From JANRKN01 sp033763435 (GTDB taxonomy: Bacteria > Planctomycetota > Phycisphaerae > Phycisphaerales > UBA1924), in NCBI GenBank assembly GCA_033763435.1, contig JANRKN010000036.1, forward strand, positions 1 to 41,716: 41,716 nucleotides of DNA. The letters run 5' to 3'. The notes beneath the pieces were generated by a model, which had not been told where the DNA came from, did not search any database, and worked only from the letters and a program-made list of their open reading frames with translations. Below are positions 22,475 to 30,909 of the stretch, one piece after another; positions within the stretch are counted from its first letter, which is position 1, and the number at the start of each line of letters is the position of its first letter. A program made the translations under genes and the position numbers.

Positions 22475-24649
22475 ATGCCCCTCATCGCCCCCGCGCCCAC
22501 CACCGCCCCGCGTCACTCCGCCCAGACCCGCGGCGTAGCCCGCCCCGTCAACCTTCGCATCGACCCCGCGGGCGCCATGATCGGCGAGCACACCGCCCGC
22601 TTCCGCGACCCGCTCTTCCGCGATCGGCCCCTGCCGCCCTTCCCGGCGTATCTCCAGCAGCCGACCGCAATCGGCCCGGTGCCCGCCGACTTTGCCGTCA
22701 GGCCCCGCTTCGGCGTTCAGACCCTCAGCCGCGGGCGTGAGCACATCGTCGAGATCGCCCTCGAACCCGGCACGCATCTCTACGGCACGGGCGAGGTCGC
22801 CGGGCCCCTGCTCCGCAACGGGCGGCGCACCTGGACGTGGAACACCGACTCATTCGCCTATTCCGACTCCACGCGCTCGCTGTATCAGTCCCACCCCTTC
22901 GTGCTGGCCGTGCGCCCGGATGGGTCCGCCTTCGGCGTGATCTGCGAGACCACCTGGCGCACCCGCATCGACACGGGCCGATCGATCCGCTTCGTCACCG
23001 AGGGGCCCTCGCCCGCCGTGGTCGTGATCGAGCGTTCGAGCGCGATCGAGGTCGTCCGCGCGCTCGCGGAGCTCACGGGCTTCATGCCCCTGCCCCCCAA
23101 GTGGGCGCTGGGCTTCCAGCAGTGCCGGTGGAGCTACGAGCCGGATGAACGCGTGCGGGCGCTGGCGCGCGACTTCCGCGAGAAGCGCGTGCCGTGCGAT
23201 GTCATCTGGATGGACATCGACTACATGGACGGGTTCCGGTGCTTCACGTTCGACGGCAAGAAGTTCGGCAACCCGGTCAAGCTCAACGCCGACCTGCACG
23301 AGCTGGGCTTCAAGGCCGTGTACATGATCGACCCGGGCCTGAAGCACGAGCCCGCGACGAAGGAACACCCCGGTTACGGGATCTACACCGCCGGGCACGA
23401 GCGCGACCTGTTCATCAAGGACGCGCAGGGGCAGGAGTTCCACGGCGAAGTCTGGCCCGGCATGTGCGCGTTCCCCGACTTCACCAGCGCCAAAGTCCGC
23501 ACCTGGTGGGCCGCGCTGTACAAGGAGTTCATGGCGACGGGGATCGACGGCATCTGGAACGACATGAACGAGCCCGCCGTCTTCAAGGGCTGGGATAAGT
23601 CCATGCCCCAGGACAACCAGCACCGCGCCGACGCGGATCTGGGCGGCCCCGGGCCCCACGCGCAGTATCACAACATCTACGGCATGCAGATGGTCCGCGC
23701 CAGCCGCGAGGGCATCCAGGCCGCGAACCCCGACAAGCGCCCCTTCGTGCTCACGCGCGCGAACTTCCTGGGCGGGCAGCGCTACGCCGCGACGTGGACG
23801 GGCGACAACGTCTCCAACTGGTCGCACTTCTCGTGGTCGATCCCGATGGTGCTGAACCTGGGCCTTTCGGGCCAGCCCTTCGCGGGCCCGGACATCGGCG
23901 GCTTTGCCGAGAACGCGCAGCCCGAGATGTTCGGCCGATGGATGGGCCTTGGCGCGCTGTTCCCCTTCTCGCGCGCGCACTCGGTCAAGGACTCCTTCGA
24001 CCACGAGCCCTGGAGCTTCGGCGACACGACGCTCATCGCCTGCCGACGCGCGCTCGAGCGGCGCTATCGCCTGATGCCCTACCTGTACACCTGCTTCCGC
24101 GAGGCGGCCAAGCGCGGCGAGCCCGTGGCGCGGCCCGCGTTCTTTGCCGACGCGCGCGACGTGCGCCTCCGCGGCGCCGACGAGTGCTTCCTGCTCGGGC
24201 CCGATGTGTACGTCCGCGCGACGCACGACCCGCTCGACCCCACGCCCCGCGCGCCCGTGCCGCAGGGCGCCAGCGGCCGGTGGCGTTCGTTCGACCCTTC
24301 GCCCACGCCCGCGGGCGAGCGTGACCCGCTTCTGCCCGAGCTGCTGATCCGCCCGGGCGCGATCGTGCCGCTGGGCCCGGTGACGCAGTGGGTCGATCAG
24401 CAGCCGCTGACCGACCTCACGCTGCTGATCAACCTGGATGCGAACGGCCAGGCCTCGGGCAAGCTCTACGAGGACGCGGGCGACGGCTACGGCTACAAGC
24501 AGGGCGCGTACCGGCTCACGACGTGGAAGGCCCACCGCGAGCCCGGCACCGACCGCGTCGCGATCACCGTGACCGATGTCGAGGGCGACTACACGCCGCC
24601 CGGCCTCAGCGAGCGCTCGACGACGGTGCTGGTCCTCACGCAGGAGTGA
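22475..24649 (+). CDS. Glycoside hydrolase family 31 alpha-glucosidase-type enzyme
   Basis: GH31 enzymes release alpha-linked glucose or xylose from oligosaccharides. The 724-residue protein shows the N-terminal beta domain (LYGTGEVAGPLLRNGR), PPKWALGFQQCRWSYEPD entering the (beta/alpha)8 barrel, VIWMDIDYMDG, the nucleophile block GIDGIWNDMNEPAVF (Asp in WNDMNEP), the acid/base region TWTGDNVSNW, and PFAGPDIGGF. A C-terminal beta domain ends with EDAGDGYGY. No signal peptide is seen, so it is probably cytoplasmic. ATG 22475 is the first start after the repeat block; its Shine-Dalgarno is weak (CGAGAG). The upstream open frame lies in repeats and is not part of the gene. The exact substrate is not readable. 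Confidence 0.93.
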   Translation: MPLIAPAPTTAPRHSAQTRGVARPVNLRIDPAGAMIGEHTARFRDPLFRDRPLPPFPAYLQQPTAIGPVPADFAVRPRFGVQTLSRGREHIVEIALEPGTHLYGTGEVAGPLLRNGRRTWTWNTDSFAYSDSTRSLYQSHPFVLAVRPDGSAFGVICETTWRTRIDTGRSIRFVTEGPSPAVVVIERSSAIEVVRALAELTGFMPLPPKWALGFQQCRWSYEPDERVRALARDFREKRVPCDVIWMDIDYMDGFRCFTFDGKKFGNPVKLNADLHELGFKAVYMIDPGLKHEPATKEHPGYGIYTAGHERDLFIKDAQGQEFHGEVWPGMCAFPDFTSAKVRTWWAALYKEFMATGIDGIWNDMNEPAVFKGWDKSMPQDNQHRADADLGGPGPHAQYHNIYGMQMVRASREGIQAANPDKRPFVLTRANFLGGQRYAATWTGDNVSNWSHFSWSIPMVLNLGLSGQPFAGPDIGGFAENAQPEMFGRWMGLGALFPFSRAHSVKDSFDHEPWSFGDTTLIACRRALERRYRLMPYLYTCFREAAKRGEPVARPAFFADARDVRLRGADECFLLGPDVYVRATHDPLDPTPRAPVPQGASGRWRSFDPSPTPAGERDPLLPELLIRPGAIVPLGPVTQWVDQQPLTDLTLLINLDANGQASGKLYEDAGDGYGYKQGAYRLTTWKAHREPGTDRVAITVTDVEGDYTPPGLSERSTTVLVLTQE

Positions 24650-24669
24650 GCCCCCGCGGGCAGACAGCG

Positions 24670-25671
24670 TTAGCGGGGCGGGGGCGCCGGGGGGGGCGGC
24701 TGCGCGTCGAGCCGTGCCTGCCAAGGCGAGGCCTGAGCGCGCTGACCGGGCGTCGCGTGTTCCCACGCTGTGTACAGCTCGACCAGCCCGCGGACACATG
24801 CGAGCGTGTCCCGGTGGGCCGCACCCTGAGTCCGCTCAAGGATTGCGTGCGCCTCGAGCAGGTTGGCCTAGGCAGGCTCGAACCGCGCCGGGTCATCGTT
24901 GGCCGCAAGGCGCGCGCGCCCCATCGCGCTGAGGATCGTCGCAAGCCTCGGCGTGCTCGGGCCCGTGAACGCCTTGCGCGCCGCGCCCTCGGCTGGCTCC
25001 AGCAGCAGGAGTGCCTCGCCGCCCCGGCCCTGTGCCAGGAGCGCATTCGCGACGCTGCCGATCGCTTGCAGCGTGTCGGCGTGCTGATCGCCCAGCGCGC
25101 GCCGGTACTTCTCCAGAGCCTCGCGCCCATAGGCCTCGGCCTCGGCCAGCCTGCCCTGCGCACGCATCAGCCCGCCTAGGTTCGTGATGGACTGGAGGGT
25201 GTCGGGGTCATCCTCGCCGAACACGCGTCGCCGCCGTTCGAGCGCCTCTCTCAGAAACGGCTCGGGCTCCGCGCGCTTGCCGCCGGGAGGGATCTCATTC
25301 AGCCCGGCCGGATCGAGCTGTGCTACTGCACGCACCAGCGTCGCGTGCGTCGTCCGCGCGGGCCGGAGATCCGCCTTCCACAGCTTGGTCAGTTCGCCGG
25401 CCGTCGTGCGGGCCGAGGGCGTCCGCGGCCAATTGCTCGGCGTTCGCGGAAATGTGTGAGGCTGCGCTTCGCCCAGACGCACGAGGATCGTGTACTTCCA
25501 GCAGGTCGCGTGCAGCAACTGATCCCAGAGCCCATGCGCGCAGCCGCGGGGCTTTGCGAGCGCCTCGCGGGGCGTCACGCCACGGAGTGCGCCGAGCAGC
25601 GTCGGCCCGTGCCAGCCGGAGCCCCGAAACACCGCGTTGAGCTGGAACACCAGCGCTTCAAGCACGTGCAT
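24670..25671 (-). pseudogene. Decayed chimera: truncated DinB-like domain joined to TPR repeats, with in-frame TAG
   Basis: Residues 1-133 from ATG 25671 (AAAGG 9 nt upstream) look like a DinB-type four-helix protein: WHGPTLLGALRGVTP and the first metal-site histidines in CAHGLWDQLLHATCW. It breaks off after PPGGKR (about nt 25273), before the C-terminal helix with the third His. From there the frame is TPR: FLREALERRRRVFGEDDPDT and YGREALEKYRRALGDQHADT, as in C-terminal TPR arrays of planctomycete Ser/Thr kinases. A TAG stop at 24868-24870 interrupts it. The same frame continues with more TPR-like sequence (ANLLEAHAILERTQGAAHRD ...) to TAA at 24670-24672. A two-gene fusion plus a nonsense codon argues for a pseudogene. 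The 267-residue part up to TAG could still be made. Confidence 0.75.
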
Positions 25672-25721
25672 AAGCCCAGCCTTTCGCGCGGCAGGCCTTG
25701 AGCGGCGCCCGTTGGCGAGGG

Positions 25722-25744
25722 GCACGGCACAGCACGTGCCGTGC
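25722..25744. repeat. Perfect 9-bp inverted repeat upstream of the DinB/TPR remnant
   Basis: GCACGGCAC-AGCAC-GTGCCGTGC forms a hairpin with a 5-nt loop. It sits about 50 nt upstream of the remnant's start codon and could be an operator or transcript hairpin. The rest of 25672-25947 holds nothing I recognise. Confidence 0.7.
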
Positions 25745-25947
25745 AATACGCCACCGCCCTCGGCCCCACGCTTCGGCCAAACGGGTGGTGCGAGACGAGC
25801 CCGAACACACCGACCGCGCGGGGCCACGGTCGGCGCTCCGGCTCACCACGCACTCACGGCGTCTCTACGTCTCTGCACGAGTCGACCACTTGGCTGCTCG
25901 ACGACTTCTCAATATGCCCAGAGCGCGGAGCTCTCCGAGAGGCCCGC

Positions 25948-26685
25948 TCACTTGGGCATCGGCTTGCCCTCGGCCGGGGCGACGGGTGCGGCCGGGCGCA
26001 CCGCGCGGACCACATCCGCAGGCGCCTTCTCGGGCTTCATCGCCGGATTCGTCGCGTCCTTGGCGCGGGTGTACGTGATCTCCATCGTCCGCGTCTCGGC
26101 GCCGTCGTGGCTCTCGAAGAACTCCTGCGTGTACGTGTCGGCGCCCTTGAAGGTCATGACCTCGCGGGTCTTGACCTTGCCACCGGTCATCGGGTCGTCG
26201 CGCTCGCCCGTGAAGGTGAACACTCCGCCCTCGCTGTCGCAGGTGCCGGTGGTCACGCTCATCGCGGTCGACATCGAGTCGACCCAGAAGCCCTCGTGCT
26301 TCTTCGTCGCGTTGTTGAATCCGGTCAGCGCCACGCCCGTGAAGGGCTGGCCCATGAACTCGCCCTTGTACTGCGAGTAGAGGTATCGCCCGCCGAACTC
26401 CATCCGCTGGCTCATGCGCCCGGCGCTCTCCATCGCGGGCGAGGCGGGGTCCATCCACACCTTCACCTTGGTGTCCCACTCGCCCACAAACCGCTCCAAG
26501 TGCTTGTGGTGCTCGGTCGGCGCGTTGGCCTGCTCCCACATCTTCATCATGTCCGCCGGGCTGGGCTGGCCGGCGGGCTGTTCGGGTTTCTTCGCTCCCC
26601 CTTCGGGCTGCGCCACGGCAATCAGCCCCGCCAGCGCGATCACACCGCCCGACAACAGCGTCCACTTCGTCACGTTCGTGCGCAT
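25948..26685 (-). CDS. DUF1579 domain secreted protein
   Basis: The 245-residue protein has a signal peptide (LLSGGVIALAGLIAVAQP) and a DUF1579 body: HLERFVGEWDTKVKVWMDP, GGRYLYSQYKGEFMGQPF, TGFNNATKKHEGFWVDSMST, and FTGERDDPMTGGKVKTREVM. DUF1579 proteins are beta-barrel-like periplasmic proteins of unknown biochemical role. The C-terminal tail is Pro/Ala-rich (APVAPAEGKPMPK). ATG 26685 has GGAGAAGG closely upstream. It is divergent from aldose 1-epimerase, with 268 nt between. A TAGACT about 120-130 nt upstream of the start is a possible -10. Confidence 0.87.
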   Translation of the reverse strand: MRTNVTKWTLLSGGVIALAGLIAVAQPEGGAKKPEQPAGQPSPADMMKMWEQANAPTEHHKHLERFVGEWDTKVKVWMDPASPAMESAGRMSQRMEFGGRYLYSQYKGEFMGQPFTGVALTGFNNATKKHEGFWVDSMSTAMSVTTGTCDSEGGVFTFTGERDDPMTGGKVKTREVMTFKGADTYTQEFFESHDGAETRTMEITYTRAKDATNPAMKPEKAPADVVRAVRPAAPVAPAEGKPMPK

Positions 26686-26942
26686 GCGTCACCTTCTCCC
26701 GCCATCCCGACGGGCTCGCCCCGGCCAACGACCGCCCCACCGAATCCCAGCGTCCTCACCCTCCCCCGCGCCTCCAGCCTCACGCGAGGCCGAGCCATCA
26801 AGCGCTGCGCGAGTCTACTTCGCAACCACGCCGCGACGCGCCCCGCGCGGAAACACACCAGCCTTCCACAATCTGTTCGGGTCGCCTCGCCCGTGTGTGG
26901 TCCGCCCAGCCGACACGCCCCACGATCAGCCCGGCACGCGGC

Positions 26943-26948
26943 TAGGGT
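26943..26948 (+). promoter_or_regulatory. Candidate -10 (TAGGGT) for leaderless aldose epimerase
   Basis: TAGGGT is followed by 5 nt (TTCGC) and the GTG start at 26954. AGGG within the same hexamer could alternatively serve as a Shine-Dalgarno at 6-nt spacing, so this is the most ambiguous member of the set. Confidence 0.4.
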
Positions 26949-26953
26949 TTCGC

Positions 26954-27997
26954 GTGATCGAACTGGCTTCAGACTCTCTGCGTGTCCGCCTCGACCCCAA
27001 GATGGGCACGGCCTTCTCGCGCGTCGACCTCGCCGGGCCCACACTGCCCACCGGCGAGCGCTGGTGGCCGCTGATGCGCCCCGCGACCGAACCCCTGCTC
27101 AGGCCCTACTACGCCGCGTCGTATCTCATGGCCCCCTGGCCCAACCGCATCCGGGCCGCCCGGTTCACCTGGAAGGGCAGGGACGTGCGCCTCACGCCCG
27201 ACTTTGAAGACGGCACGGCAATCCACGGCCTCGTCAAGGACCGGCCCTTCACCCTCCTCGACCGCACCCCCGAATCCGCCCGCCTCGAACGCATGCTGAC
27301 GCCCCAGGGCGGCTGGCCCTGGCCCGCGCGCGTCGTCGCCCGCTACAGCGTCGAGGGCGCCACGCTCCGCGCCACGCTCCGCATCGAGAACCTCGGCGGG
27401 GGCGACGATCGGCCCATGCCCGTCGGCGCGGGGTTCCATCCGCACTTCCAGCGCAGGCTCTGGGCCCAGGCCGACAGCCTCCGCGTCCGCGTCGCGGCCC
27501 GCGGCCGATACCGCATGACCGCCTGCATCCCCGACGGGCCCGCCACGGACGACGACGTCTGCGCGCGCCTGCGCGAGGGCCTGATCGTCGCGAACGAACC
27601 GCTCGACGATCTCTTCGCGCTCCACGCGCCGCCACCGCCGCCCGTGACGGAGAGCGCACTCGCGCCCGAGCACCCCGACCGCTGGCACACGCCGATGACG
27701 CTCGAATGGCCCGGCGCGGGCGTGCGCGTCGCGACGCGCTGCACGCGTGAGTTCTCCCACGGCGTGGTCTGGGCGCCCCGGCGCCTGGAAAACCCCGCAC
27801 GCACCGAAGAGTTCGTCGCGGTCGAACCTCAGACCGCCGCGACCGACGCGTTCAATCTCGATGAGCGCACCAGCAGGGCGAACGGCGCGGAATCCTTCGG
27901 CACGCTCGAGCTTCGGGCGGGCGAGAGTTTGGACCTCGCCGTGGAGTGGCACGTGACCGATCTCAAGGGCCGGGCGTGGTCGGGCCCGCGTGCGTGA
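26954..27997 (+). CDS. Aldose 1-epimerase family protein
   Basis: Aldose 1-epimerases (mutarotases) interconvert alpha and beta anomers of sugars. The 347-residue protein has the galactose-mutarotase-like beta-sandwich. Near the start is PYYAASYLMAPWPNRIRAARFTWKGR, with the substrate-binding Asn-Arg; then AIHGLVKDRPFTLLDR with a conserved His, PVGAGFHPHFQRRLW with the catalytic-type His, and FVAVEPQTAATDAFNL with the C-terminal Glu base. GTG 26954 is inferred from where similarity begins (VIELASDSLRVRLDPKMG). It may act with the GH31 glucosidase 2.3 kb upstream. EVE-domain gene 28007 follows after 9 nt. Confidence 0.87.
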   Translation: MIELASDSLRVRLDPKMGTAFSRVDLAGPTLPTGERWWPLMRPATEPLLRPYYAASYLMAPWPNRIRAARFTWKGRDVRLTPDFEDGTAIHGLVKDRPFTLLDRTPESARLERMLTPQGGWPWPARVVARYSVEGATLRATLRIENLGGGDDRPMPVGAGFHPHFQRRLWAQADSLRVRVAARGRYRMTACIPDGPATDDDVCARLREGLIVANEPLDDLFALHAPPPPPVTESALAPEHPDRWHTPMTLEWPGAGVRVATRCTREFSHGVVWAPRRLENPARTEEFVAVEPQTAATDAFNLDERTSRANGAESFGTLELRAGESLDLAVEWHVTDLKGRAWSGPRA

Positions 27998-28006
27998 GGC
28001 TCAACG

Positions 28007-28447
28007 ATGGCAACGTTTCTCTTCAAGACCGAGCCTTCGGAGTTCAGCTTTGACGACCTGGCCAAGGCGGGGCCATCGTTCTGGGACGGTGTGAAGAACC
28101 CGCAGGCGCTGATCCATCTGCGCACGATCAGGCCCGGCGACGAGGTGCTGATCTATCACACGGGCAACGACAAGGCGATCGTGGGCCTCGCACGCGCCGA
28201 ATCGGGCCCCGTCGCCGACCCCAAGAACCCTGGGATGAACGATCGGGGTGAGCCCCGGTTCGCGGTGGTCAAGCTCACGGCCGTAGGACGATTTCCGTCC
28301 CCTGTTGAGCTGGGTCGCATCAAGGCCGACGCACGGTTCGCCGATTTCGGACTCATCAGGCAGGGACGCCTGAGTGTGATGCCCGTGCCCCCGGCGCTGG
28401 ATCGGATCCTGCGGTCGTGGACGGGCGAACCGATCCGCCTGCGTTGA
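28007..28447 (+). CDS. EVE domain-containing protein
   Basis: The 146-residue single EVE (PUA-like) domain protein starts MATFLFKTEPSEFSFDDLAK and contains FWDGVKNPQALIHLRTIRPG, VLIYHTGNDKAIVGLARAE, and FGLIRQGRLSVMPVP. EVE domains are thought to bind modified bases in DNA or RNA; the thymocyte nuclear protein 1 group has the same length. No defence or modification genes are adjacent, so a restriction role is not indicated here. ATG 28007 has GAGG about 8 nt upstream and lies 9 nt after the epimerase stop, so it is probably co-transcribed. Confidence 0.92.
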   Translation: MATFLFKTEPSEFSFDDLAKAGPSFWDGVKNPQALIHLRTIRPGDEVLIYHTGNDKAIVGLARAESGPVADPKNPGMNDRGEPRFAVVKLTAVGRFPSPVELGRIKADARFADFGLIRQGRLSVMPVPPALDRILRSWTGEPIRLR

Positions 28448-28483
28448 CTGAGACCAGACGGGTCGCGCGGGTCCGAGCAATAC

Positions 28484-29476
28484 ATGACCTTTACGCAGAC
28501 CCGCCCCCAGCTCGCTGTCGTCAGGTCCGCCGCGATCACGCTCTTGGCCCTCGCGGGCCACGCCCGCGCCCGGGACGCGATGGCGAACGTCAACGCCTCG
28601 GCCGTGCTCGACGCACTCCGCACGCCCACGAACACGCCCGCGACCGTCCAGCCGCCCCGCGCCAGCGAGCGCGAGATGCCCAAGAGCGAACAGCCCCGCC
28701 TCCGCGGCTCGCTCACGCTCGATTGGGTCAGCGCCTACTTCACCTCGGGCCTCAATCAGGAAGACTCGGGCTTCATCGTTCAGCCCGGCCTGCGCCTGGA
28801 CTTCACGCTCTTCTCGGGCGAGGACACGCGCCTGGCGCTCGTCGGCGGCACATGGAACAGCATCCACGCCAAGCGCACGCTGGCGGAAGTTGAAAACAAG
28901 ACCATCCGGCACTGGTACGAGACCGATCTCTTCGGCGGCGCCGCGCTCGAGTTCGGCCCCCTCACGTGGGAGACGATCTATCAGGTCTACTACTCCCCCG
29001 CGCGCGCGTTCGAGACCAGCCAGGAGATCATCACCAATCTGGCGCTCGACGACTCCAAGTGGCTGGGCGACTTTGCGCTCAGCCCGTACATCGAGTTTGT
29101 GTTCGAGATCGGCTCGAACTAATCCGAGGGCCCGACCTTCCGCCGCGGCGTGCTCTTCGAGACGGGCATCGAGCCGGGCCTCGATGTCACCGAAGACAAA
29201 GAGGACGGCACGCAGGCCTGGCGCCTGAGCCTGCCGATGGCCCTCGGCCTGAGCGTGCACGAGTATTTCGAAGACGCCGAGGGCAAGGACCGCCCCTTCG
29301 GGTTCTTCGAGCTGGGCCCCAAGCTGACGATCCCGCTGAGTAAGGCCGAGGACGGCGTGCAGTGGTCGATCAACGGCGGCGTAAAGGTCCTGTTCCTCGG
29401 CAAGACGCCCAAGGCGCTGAACTCCGACCGCGGCACGGCCGTCGTCGGCTACGCCGGCGTGCAGATGGGCTTCTGA
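28484..29476 (+). pseudogene. Outer-membrane-type protein interrupted by in-frame TAA
   Basis: The frame from ATG 28484 gives 212 residues and stops at TAA 29120-29122. It then continues in the same frame for 118 codons (SEGPTFRRGVLFETGIEPGL to GYAGVQMGF, TGA at 29474-29476). Both halves are one protein type: signal-like N terminus, then beta strands such as LRGSLTLDWVSAYFTSGL, FIVQPGLRLDFTLF, ELGPKLTIPLSK and SINGGVKVLFL. The chain ends in Phe as outer-membrane barrels do. It resembles putative porins of the TorF-like kind, with low certainty. A single substitution (for example TAC or CAA to TAA) explains the break. It may be a recent pseudogene, a strain variant, a sequencing error or a readthrough site. 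Confidence 0.7.
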
Positions 29477-29492
29477 GCCGAGCCCCAGCAAA

Positions 29493-29520
29493 CGCCCCCG
29501 AGCGTCTGAGGCCGGGGGCG
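29493..29520. terminator. Hairpin between convergent genes
   Basis: CGCCCCCG / CGGGGGCG (8 bp, 12-nt loop) lies 16 nt after the interrupted membrane-protein gene and 38 nt beyond the end of the convergent glutamate dehydrogenase gene. It could terminate both. On the minus strand it is followed by TTTG only, so termination may be partial. Confidence 0.6.
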
Positions 29521-29558
29521 CAGAGAGAAAGAGGAGTTTCGTCGGTCGCGTTCGGCGC

Positions 29559-30824
29559 TCACCGGCCCTTGCCGAAGATCGCCTGCGTGCCGGTGCCTTC
29601 GAGCGCTTCGCCGAGCCGATTCAGCGAGTGCGCGTACGCGGCAGTCCGCATCGGCACGCCCTTCTCGACGCTGAGCTTGTGGACATGATGGAACTCGCGC
29701 GCCATCACGGCCTGCAGCTTGGTGTTCACTTCGTCGCGTGTCCAGTAGTAGCCGGACTTGTTCTGCGTCCACTCGAAGTACGACACCGTCACGCCGCCCG
29801 CGTTGGCGAGGATGTCCGGAATCACCATCACGCCCGCCTTGTGCAGGATCGCGTCGGCCTCGACGGTCACGGGTCCGTTGGCCAGTTCGAGGATGACCTT
29901 GGCCTTGACCTTGCCCGCGTTGGCGTCGGTGATGACGTTCTCGACGGCCGCGGGCACCAGCAGGTCCACGCCCAGCTCGAGCAACTGCGCGTTCGTGATC
30001 GTCTGACCGCCACTGGCCAGCAGCGAGCCCGTCTGCGCCTTGTGCTTGGCCTGCGCGGGGATGTCGAGGCCGCTCGGGTTGTAGAGCGCGGTCTTGGAGT
30101 CTGAGATCGCGACGACCTTGTACCCGTCGTGGTGGGCGAACTTGGCGAAGGTTTCGCCCGCGTTGCCGAAGCCCTGCACGGCGACGGTCTTGGTCTTGGG
30201 CTCCCAGCCGAGCATTTTCTGGAGCTCGTGGAGGATGTCGTATCCGCCGCGCGCCGTGGCATCGTCGCGCCCGAGCGAGCCGCCCATCGCGACGGGCTTG
30301 CCCGTGATGACGCCCGGCTGGCGCGCGCCCACGATGGTGGAATACTCGTCCATCATCCACGCCATGATGAGCGAGTTGGTGTAGACGTCGGGCGCAGGGA
30401 CGTCGATGTCGGGGCCGATGTTCGCGGCGATCGCGCGGATGTACCCTCGGCTCAGGCGCTCGAGCTCGGCCTTGCTGAGCGAGCGCGGGTCGACGATGAT
30501 GCCGCCCTTTCCGCCGCCGAACGGGATACCGACGACGGCGCACTTGAAGGTCATCCAGAACGCCAGGGCTTTCACTTCCGAGGGCGAGACGTCCCAGTGA
30601 TAGCGGATGCCGCCCTTAGCCGGGCCGCGCGAGTCGTCGTACCGGCAGCGGTAGCCGGTGAAGACGCGGAGCGACCCGTCGTCCATGCGGACGGGGATTG
30701 AGACTTCAAGGAACTGCTTGGGCTGGCGCAGGCGCTGCACCGTCTCGGCGTGGGCCGAGCTGATGCCCGAGGCCAGGTCCAAGCGCTTGAGGGCGTTGGC
30801 GTAGACGTCGATGTGCGTGCTCAT
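29559..30824 (-). CDS. gdhA: Glutamate dehydrogenase (Glu/Leu/Phe/Val dehydrogenase family)
   Basis: The enzyme oxidatively deaminates glutamate to 2-oxoglutarate and ammonia, or the reverse. The 421-residue protein has the hexameric GDH layout. Substrate-binding GPAKGGIRYHWDVS, catalytic-Lys block PFGGGKGGIIVDP and DVPAPDVYTN with the essential Asp come first. A Rossmann domain follows, with VAVQGFGNAGETFA, then NGPVTVEAD, and ILANAGGVTVSYFEW. Cofactor preference is not certain; ISDSKTAL after the dinucleotide fold is compatible with NAD. ATG 30824 is the first ATG. No Shine-Dalgarno is seen, and TATACT lies 6 nt upstream. It neighbours the YeiH exporter and cysteine-catabolic genes, where it could supply or recycle glutamate. 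Confidence 0.93.
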   Translation of the reverse strand: MSTHIDVYANALKRLDLASGISSAHAETVQRLRQPKQFLEVSIPVRMDDGSLRVFTGYRCRYDDSRGPAKGGIRYHWDVSPSEVKALAFWMTFKCAVVGIPFGGGKGGIIVDPRSLSKAELERLSRGYIRAIAANIGPDIDVPAPDVYTNSLIMAWMMDEYSTIVGARQPGVITGKPVAMGGSLGRDDATARGGYDILHELQKMLGWEPKTKTVAVQGFGNAGETFAKFAHHDGYKVVAISDSKTALYNPSGLDIPAQAKHKAQTGSLLASGGQTITNAQLLELGVDLLVPAAVENVITDANAGKVKAKVILELANGPVTVEADAILHKAGVMVIPDILANAGGVTVSYFEWTQNKSGYYWTRDEVNTKLQAVMAREFHHVHKLSVEKGVPMRTAAYAHSLNRLGEALEGTGTQAIFGKGR

Positions 30825-30830
30825 GCCCAA

Positions 30831-30858
30831 AGTATACCTTCAAGTCCGATATCGTCAG
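30831..30858 (-). promoter_or_regulatory. Candidate promoter for leaderless glutamate dehydrogenase
   Basis: On the minus strand CTGACG (30853-30858), 16 nt, TATACT (30831-30836), then TTGGGC and the ATG at 30824. The -10 is only 6 nt from the start codon, so the transcript would begin at about the ATG. Confidence 0.55.
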
Positions 30859-30909
30859 GTCCATAGACCACTTGGGACGCAAGCCATTGTCATGCCTGGC
30901 CTTAGGCAC

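Noticed and set aside
28007..28447. EVE-domain gene as part of a modification-dependent defence system
   Set aside because: Its neighbours are an aldose epimerase and a broken membrane protein gene. No nuclease, methyltransferase or McrB-like gene is near.
24868..29122. Possible stop-codon recoding, because two genes have in-frame TAG or TAA followed by coding-like sequence
   Set aside because: TAG and TAA end other intact genes in the window normally (HAD hydrolase with TAG; DUF368 and the 605-residue secreted protein with TAA), so simple nonsense mutations are the better explanation.
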